A stretch of 64,000 bases of DNA. Origin: Noviherbaspirillum humi. Its GTDB lineage: Bacteria > Pseudomonadota > Gammaproteobacteria > Burkholderiales > Burkholderiaceae_D. The number at the start of each line of letters is the position of its first letter. Positions within the stretch are counted from its first letter, which is position 1. The translations under genes and the position numbers were made by a program. Under the pieces are notes generated by a model, which was given only the letters and a program-made list of their open reading frames with translations, was not told the DNA's origin and did no database searches. Shown here in pieces: positions 59,753-64,000 of this stretch. The stretch covers positions 1-64,000 of the forward strand of contig NZ_FZOT01000018.1 in NCBI RefSeq assembly GCF_900188095.1. The letters are read 5' to 3'.

Positions 59753-60220
59753 ATGGACAACACCAGCCCCACGCCCGAGCAAGGCGCCACGCCCGCCCAG
59801 GGACCGACGCCGTTCGAATCCGCCCGCCTCCTGCTGAAGGAGCTCAATGACAAGTTCCCGGTGTTCCGCAAGGGCTTGCCGCTGGCCACCGGGATCGACA
59901 AGCAGATCATCGGCCGCATGCCGGAGGTCAACCGGCGCGTGCTGCGGATTGCGCTCGGCATTCACACGCATTCGATGCGCTACCTGAAGGCCATGGAGAA
60001 GGGAACCACCCGCCATGACCTCGACGAGAACGCCGCCGGCGAGATCACCGATGCCCATCGCGAGCATGCGACCACCATGCTGCAGGAGCGGCTGAAGAAG
60101 GATGCCGAGCGCCGCAAGACCGAACGCAAGGCGAGCGAGGCGCAGAAGAAGCAGGAACAGGTGGAGCGCCAGCGCGAGCAGAAGCTGAGCCAGCTGGTGG
60201 AGAAGTTCTCCCGTCGCTGA
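59753..60220 (+). CDS. ProQ/FinO-family RNA chaperone
   Basis: A 155-residue protein. Residues about 20-110 form a FinO/ProQ RNA-binding domain (FPVFRKGLPLATGIDKQI, then RRVLRIALGIHTHSMRYLKAM). A highly charged Lys/Glu/Gln/Arg-rich C-terminal helix follows (RRKTERKASEAQKKQEQVERQ). The family binds 3' hairpins of small RNAs and mRNAs. The start is ATG 59753; an in-frame upstream extension is open but unlikely. Single gene. Confidence 0.88.
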   Translation: MDNTSPTPEQGATPAQGPTPFESARLLLKELNDKFPVFRKGLPLATGIDKQIIGRMPEVNRRVLRIALGIHTHSMRYLKAMEKGTTRHDLDENAAGEITDAHREHATTMLQERLKKDAERRKTERKASEAQKKQEQVERQREQKLSQLVEKFSRR

Positions 60221-60508
60221 ACGGGGCCACCCTTCGGGTTCTTCGCAGTTTCTCCATCGGCCTGAAGCCGGGCTCAGCCGTCCCCCACGGCGGTTGCCCG
60301 GCGATGCATTCATTCCCGCTCTGCCGGTTCGCCGCGCTTCCCCTTTTCCCACCTGATCGCCTCCGTGCGATGGCTCGGGCGCAATCCTGCGCTTTTCCTG
60401 CCATTTCCTTTTCCGCTGAACCGCCAGGGAATCTCATTTGGCCTCATTGCTTGGGCACTTGCCGCGGCCCGCCTTCCGTTCGATGGGCTTCTCTCGGTTA
60501 GACAAAGA

Positions 60509-60516
60509 TGTATACA
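60509..60516. promoter_or_regulatory. Candidate GntR/FCD operator, distal TGTATACA
   Basis: A perfect 8-bp palindrome in the context GATGTATACAAAT. The core GT-AT-AC agrees with the FadR-subfamily pattern of T-N-GT-N3-AC-N-A-like sites. It is 84 bases (eight helical turns) upstream of an identical site and about 170 bases before vanA. Confidence 0.5.
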
Positions 60517-60592
60517 AATATCGCCAAACAACTTACATAATCCCTGGATGAAGGCGTTTTTCGGAAGAAAATATGGACTTTCGCATCTGAGT

Positions 60593-60600
60593 TGTATACA
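60593..60600. promoter_or_regulatory. Candidate GntR/FCD operator, proximal TGTATACA
   Basis: The second perfect TGTATACA, in the context GTTGTATACAGTA, lies 78 bases before the vanA ATG. Two identical palindromes on the same face of the helix upstream of an operon that encodes its own GntR/FCD regulator suggest autoregulated, looping repression. The binding protein is inferred. Confidence 0.5.
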
Positions 60601-60677
60601 GTATGTTTTATTGCATGGATAAAATCGAAAAACATCCTGTGCAGAATCGCTCAACCCATTCAACACAGAGGTAAGAC

Positions 60678-61724
60678 ATGTTCCCGAAAAACGCTTGGTA
60701 CGTCGCCTGCACTCCGGATGAAATCGAGGGCAAGCCGCTCGGCCGCCAGATCTGCGGCGAAAAGATGGTGTTCTATCGCGGTCCCGGCGGCAAGGTCGCC
60801 GCGCTGGAAGATTTCTGCCCGCACCGCGGCGCTCCCCTGTCGCTCGGCTTCGTGCGCGACGAGCAGCTGGTCTGCGGCTACCATGGCCTGGAGATGGGCT
60901 GCGACGGCAAGACCATTTCCATGCCGCTGCAGCGGGTGCGCGGCTTCCCCTGCATCAAGAGCTTCCCGGTGATCGAGCGCTATGGCTTCATCTGGGTCTG
61001 GCCGGGCGAAAAGGAGAAGGCCGATCCGGCCAAGCTGCATCACCTGGCGTGGGCCGAAAGCCCGGACTGGGCCTATGGCGGCGGCCTGTACCACATCAAG
61101 TGCGATTACCGCCTGATGGTCGACAACCTGATGGACCTCACGCACGAAACCTACGTGCACTCCACCAGCATCGGCCAGAAAGAGATCGACGAAGCGCCGG
61201 TCATCACCAAGACCGAGGGTGACGAAGTCGTCACCAGCCGCTTCATGGAAAACATCATCGCGCCGCCGTTCTGGAAGCAGGCGCTGCGCTTCAACGGCCT
61301 GCCGGAAGACGAGCCGGTGGACCGCTGGCAGATCTGCCACTTCCTGCCGCCCAGCCATGTGCTGATCGAGGTCGGCGTGGCGGTGGCCGGCAAGGGCGGC
61401 TACAACGCCGATCCGCAATACAAGGCCAGTTCCATCGTGGTCGACTTCATCACGCCGGAAACCGAGACTTCGCACTGGTACTTCTGGGGCATGGCGCGCA
61501 ACTTCAAGCCGCAGGACCCGGAACTCACCGCCGCCATCCGCGAAGGCCAGGGCAAGATCTTCGGCGAAGACCGCGAGATGCTGGAGAAGCAGCAGGAGAA
61601 CATCCTCAAGTACCCGGACCGCAAGCTGCTGATGCTGAACATCGATGCCGGCGGCGTGCAGTCGCGCCGCGTCATCGACCGCTACCTGGCGGAAGAGCGC
61701 GAAGCCCGCAGCCTGGTCGGCTAA
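60678..61724 (+). CDS. vanA: Vanillate O-demethylase oxygenase subunit (Rieske)
   Basis: A 348-residue Rieske nonheme iron oxygenase. Rieske ligands are Cys47 and His49 (FCPHRG) and Cys66 and His69 (VCGYHG). The mononuclear iron site is in VDNLMDLTHETYVH, with His156 and His161. The length and sequence type fit VanA, which demethylates vanillate to protocatechuate and formaldehyde. GAGG precedes the ATG. It is followed at once by a GntR/FCD regulator. The reductase VanB is not in the window. Related demethylases of other methoxy-aromatics are an alternative. Confidence 0.88.
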   Translation: MFPKNAWYVACTPDEIEGKPLGRQICGEKMVFYRGPGGKVAALEDFCPHRGAPLSLGFVRDEQLVCGYHGLEMGCDGKTISMPLQRVRGFPCIKSFPVIERYGFIWVWPGEKEKADPAKLHHLAWAESPDWAYGGGLYHIKCDYRLMVDNLMDLTHETYVHSTSIGQKEIDEAPVITKTEGDEVVTSRFMENIIAPPFWKQALRFNGLPEDEPVDRWQICHFLPPSHVLIEVGVAVAGKGGYNADPQYKASSIVVDFITPETETSHWYFWGMARNFKPQDPELTAAIREGQGKIFGEDREMLEKQQENILKYPDRKLLMLNIDAGGVQSRRVIDRYLAEEREARSLVG

Positions 61725-61745
61725 GCAGGCATGCCGGGAGCCGCC

Positions 61746-62510
61746 ATGCCGGACGTCCAGGAACTCAAGCCGGCCGGCGCCGGCCGGGAAGCCTCGCAGA
61801 CCGACCGCGCCATCATGGGCTTGCGCGATGCGGTGCTGCGCGGCCGCTTCAAGGCCGGCGAGCGCATCGCCGAGGTCGAGGTGGCCGAGCATCTCGGCGT
61901 CTCGCGCACGCCGATCCGCGCCGCCATGCAGCGCCTGGCGGAAGAGGGCCTGCTGGAGCCGGTGCAGCCCACCGGCTACATGGTGCGCGCCTTCTCCCAG
62001 ACCGACATCGCCGACGCCATCGAAGTGCGCGGCACCATCGAGGCGCTGGCGGCGCGGCTTGCCGCCGAGCGCGGCGTGTCGCGCCTGCTGCTGCAGCAGA
62101 TGCGCGACTGCGTCGCCAAGATGGATGCGGTGTTCGACGACGCCCTCAGCGACGAGGAGCAGCTGCGCCAGTATGCGCAGTACAACGAGCGCTTCCACGC
62201 GCTGATCATGGAAGCCTCCGGCAGCGACATGGTGCAGCGGGCGCTCGGCCGGGTAGTGTCGCTGCCTTTCGCCTCGCCCAATGCCTTCGTCTCGGCCCAG
62301 GCCATTCTGCCGGGCTCGCTCGCCATCCTGCGCGTGGCGCAGATGCAGCACCACGACATCGTCGACGCCATCGAAGCCCGCTCCAGCGCGCGGGTGGAGG
62401 CGCTGGTGAAGGAACATTCACGCATCGCCCACAAGAACCTGGAACTGGCACTGCGCAATGCGGATGCGCTGGATCAGGTGGTGGGGGCGCCGTTGATTAA
62501 GCGGGCTTGA
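61746..62510 (+). CDS. GntR-family regulator, FCD (FadR) subfamily, VanR-like
   Basis: A 254-residue regulator. An N-terminal winged helix-turn-helix (LRDAVLRGRFKAGERIAEVEVAEHLGVSRTPIRAAMQRL) is followed by an all-helical FCD effector domain with metal-binding-type Asp/His positions. GGGAG lies 7 bases before ATG 61746; an ATG 15 bases upstream is possible. It lies 21 bases after vanA in the same direction, so co-transcribed. By context it is the repressor of vanA, responding to vanillate or a relative. VanR as a name is inference. Confidence 0.87.
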   Translation: MPDVQELKPAGAGREASQTDRAIMGLRDAVLRGRFKAGERIAEVEVAEHLGVSRTPIRAAMQRLAEEGLLEPVQPTGYMVRAFSQTDIADAIEVRGTIEALAARLAAERGVSRLLLQQMRDCVAKMDAVFDDALSDEEQLRQYAQYNERFHALIMEASGSDMVQRALGRVVSLPFASPNAFVSAQAILPGSLAILRVAQMQHHDIVDAIEARSSARVEALVKEHSRIAHKNLELALRNADALDQVVGAPLIKRA

Positions 62511-63168
62511 GATCTAACTGTCCGCATCGGATTTGTCAGGAGCGTGTTGCTTGACTTCTCGAGACGCACCAATGTTTACCATTACGCGCCTGTGCAGATG
62601 ATTCGAGAGGTAAATAGCGTCGGGAGCGCTTGGCGATCAAGCTTCTATATAGCACATCAACCTTGGCTTCTGACCGCACTAGAATTTGGGGTCCAATGGT
62701 CTGATCGATCTATTAGGTGCAGAGACTTCTTAGCTTGTGAACTGCTTAATGGTGAAGTGTGGTAGATCGGTCAGTCGTTATTGCCGCCGCCACTGCTTAA
62801 ATCCGTCCGACTGAAAAGAGAACTTGAATTAGCCTTAGCACGGCAGCCATCTTGGCCAAAGCCGTTGGTGGTCGAATGCAGCTTCGGTTAACAGCATCAA
62901 AAGCGGAGCCTTCGAGCGTGCTACGGAAAGCATACCGAGATGCAGGAAACGTTTCTGCAATTAAAACTACATTATCAGTTGCTGGAAAACATCACACAGC
63001 TCGTTCTGCAATTCTTTTGCAAGGCGCTCTTTGCCAACCGACCTTCGAAAAACTTCGTAATAGATTAGATAAATTTACACTGTGGCATATGCCTTGCTTG
63101 AGGGGATGTCTCTTACTCAGCCGCTAAAGAGCACCTTTTAATATCTCCTTTAATAGGGCCATATTGAT
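62511..63168. other. Less GC-rich intergenic stretch; no supported gene
   Basis: About 660 bases. Two plus-strand frames (62544-62765 and 62852-63127) are open, but they lack ribosome-binding sites and recognisable content. Composition and lack of genes suggest an accessory insertion or decayed gene, but no transposase, inverted repeat or attachment-site duplication was found by eye. Confidence 0.4.
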
Positions 63169-63471
63169 ATGCAAGTAAACAACGTAATTGCGAAAACTTC
63201 CCACAGCAAAAGTTCATCTCCCATTCCCAACTTATCAAAGGAAGCAATTTCAAAAAGCAAGGAATGTGAAAAGGCGATGAATCAGTTTAAGGGGGCGGTA
63301 TGGGGTGGCGCAGTCAATGGAGCTTTACTTGGTATTTCTTTTCACATGGGCTGGGCCAAAGTTTTTGTGAGTAGTCTAGTGGGAACTTTTTCATCCATTG
63401 CGCTCATGATGAATAGACATGACGCTGCAGTGCGTGCATGCACAAATCAGCAACCGAAAAAAACGAATTGA
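63169..63471 (+). CDS. Small orphan protein with hydrophobic C-terminal half, 100 aa
   Basis: A 100-residue frame with an AGGG about 12 bases before the ATG. It has a polar, Ser/Lys-rich N-terminal 40 residues, then a hydrophobic region (GAVWGGAVNGALLGISF, then VFVSSLVGTFSSIALMM) and a basic tail ending QPKKTN. There is no cleavable signal peptide. Codon use is clearly less GC-rich than the backbone. Its layout resembles the orphan at 29970-30266. No function recognised. Confidence 0.5.
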   Translation: MQVNNVIAKTSHSKSSSPIPNLSKEAISKSKECEKAMNQFKGAVWGGAVNGALLGISFHMGWAKVFVSSLVGTFSSIALMMNRHDAAVRACTNQQPKKTN

Positions 63472-63560
63472 ATACTTCCCTTTGAAGCATTAACTAACTG
63501 ATTGATCAGGAAGTTGCGAGCAAAAGCAAAGAACAACATTGCTTTCTCCGAAATTGAAAA

Positions 63561-63588
63561 CGCCCCGCCCGCAATGCGGGACGGGGCG
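63561..63588 (-). terminator. Rho-independent terminator of the binding-protein gene
   Basis: CGCCCCG-CCCGC (63561-63572) pairs with GCGGG-A-CGGGGCG (63576-63588) around an AAT loop, with one bulged A at 63581. On the minus strand it is followed by TTTTC. It lies 39 bases past the stop of the gene at 63628. Confidence 0.8.
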
Positions 63589-63627
63589 GTTAAAAATCGC
63601 TGAGCTGTTTCAATCGTCGCCTAGAAA

Positions 63628-64000
63628 TCAAGCTCCCGGATCAGCAAACTTCTCAATCTTGTCGAACTCCACATTCCACGGCTGGCCGTTGATCATCTCC
63701 GCCTTGCGGATGTAGATGGTCTGCACCATGTCGCGGGTGTTCGGGTCGATGGTCACCGGGCCGCGCACGCTGGTCCACGACAAGCCCTTCATCGCCGCCA
63801 GCAGCTTGTCGCCGTTGCTGTCGCCATTGGTCTTCTTCAGCGCCTCGTACAGCGCATGCATGCCGTCGTAGCCGCCCACCGAATGGAAGTTCGGACGCAT
63901 GCCGGGATTGGCCTTCATGAAGTCGGCCACGTAGGCCTTGTTCTCCGGCGACGGATGCGCGGCCGAGTAGTGCTGGCTGCTGATGACGCCCACCGCCGGC
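63628..64000 (-). CDS. Branched-chain amino-acid-type ABC transporter substrate-binding protein (3' part)
   Basis: The frame runs off the end of the window, leaving the C-terminal 124 or so residues of a LivK/HbpA-type type I periplasmic binding protein. Features include VGGYDGMHALYEALKKTNG (the helix after the hinge), MKGLSWTSVRGPVTIDPNTRDMVQTIYI and a C-terminal FDKIEKFADPGA. Such proteins bind branched-chain amino acids, amides or aromatic acids. Its nearness to vanA makes aromatic-acid uptake possible but unproven. The rest of the transporter should lie beyond the window. Confidence 0.88.
   Translation of the reverse strand, partial: PAVGVISSQHYSAAHPSPENKAYVADFMKANPGMRPNFHSVGGYDGMHALYEALKKTNGDSNGDKLLAAMKGLSWTSVRGPVTIDPNTRDMVQTIYIRKAEMINGQPWNVEFDKIEKFADPGA

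Larger units (their letters stand above)
60221..60677. other. Promoter/operator region of vanA; no supported gene
   Basis: About 460 bases. The 3' 180 bases are A/T-rich and contain the paired TGTATACA sites listed separately, as expected for a regulated promoter. The 5' part shows only chance frames. Confidence 0.45.

Noticed and set aside
62852-63127. 91-residue plus-strand frame, considered as a transposase remnant
   Set aside because: No DDE, HTH or inverted-repeat features could be identified and there is no ribosome-binding site, so it is left as intergenic.

Overview
The window is high-GC chromosomal DNA from a betaproteobacterium, most likely Burkholderiales and probably the Oxalobacteraceae/Noviherbaspirillum-Massilia neighbourhood. 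This rests on overall gene style: a Bug-type tripartite tricarboxylate receptor, a PEP-CTERM protein, vanA with a GntR/FCD regulator, many GC-rich housekeeping singletons. It is an inference, because no rRNA or other marker gene is present. No tRNA, rRNA, CRISPR array, intact insertion sequence or prophage was seen. Three stretches look less GC-rich than the rest and carry orphan genes: about 1-3.0 kb, 29.6-30.4 kb and 62.5-63.6 kb.

Layout. 0-3 kb: accessory segment with a PEP-CTERM exported protein behind a good sigma-54 type promoter, flanked by an intact and a nonsense-mutated copy of one small gene. 3-7 kb: SbcC/SbcD-like (YhaN/YhaO-like) ATPase-nuclease operon. 7.6-19 kb: LysR regulator, membrane metallophosphoesterase, two proline-rich small proteins, NTT-type transporter overlapping a Tat-exported aldo/keto reductase, Bug receptor, YihY protein, AI-2E-type permease fused to a GAF domain, and a small hypothetical. 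19-29.5 kb: ribA followed by a selenium island. The island holds mnmH (2-selenouridine tRNA), a DUF2182/DUF1326 pair with a coupled 40-residue ORF, senA, and a six-gene plus-strand run senB-selD/senC-substrate binding protein-ATPase-permease-permease. These can be read together as selenium import, selenophosphate formation, selenosugar formation, selenoneine assembly and tRNA selenation. The selenoneine assignment rests on recognising the senABC architecture; EgtD, which makes hercynine, is not in the window.

30-42.6 kb: secreted glutathione peroxidase, PRC-barrel protein, fused 5-oxoprolinase/hydantoinase, TPR-glycosyltransferase, second YihY protein, folE, cynS, secreted subtilase, cupin. 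42.7-46 kb: SnoaL-like protein, then a radical SAM protein and a UdgX-type uracil-DNA glycosylase in an operon with a perfect CTGT-N8-ACAG LexA box 13 bases before the first start codon. 46-56.7 kb: beta-propeller-like lipoprotein, multi-PAS GGDEF/EAL protein, DnaQ/GIY-YIG fusion nuclease, MCR/EptA-like phosphoethanolamine transferase, TauE/SafE exporter, stand-alone PAS protein. 56.8-64 kb: aldehyde and alcohol dehydrogenases, ProQ/FinO protein, vanillate demethylase oxygenase vanA with a GntR/FCD regulator but no vanB, a small orphan gene, and the 3' part of a branched-chain amino-acid type binding protein that runs off the end.

Start codons were moved inward from the longest open frame wherever an internal ATG had a better ribosome-binding site or matched the start of the conserved domain. 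All family assignments are by eye, without database searches.
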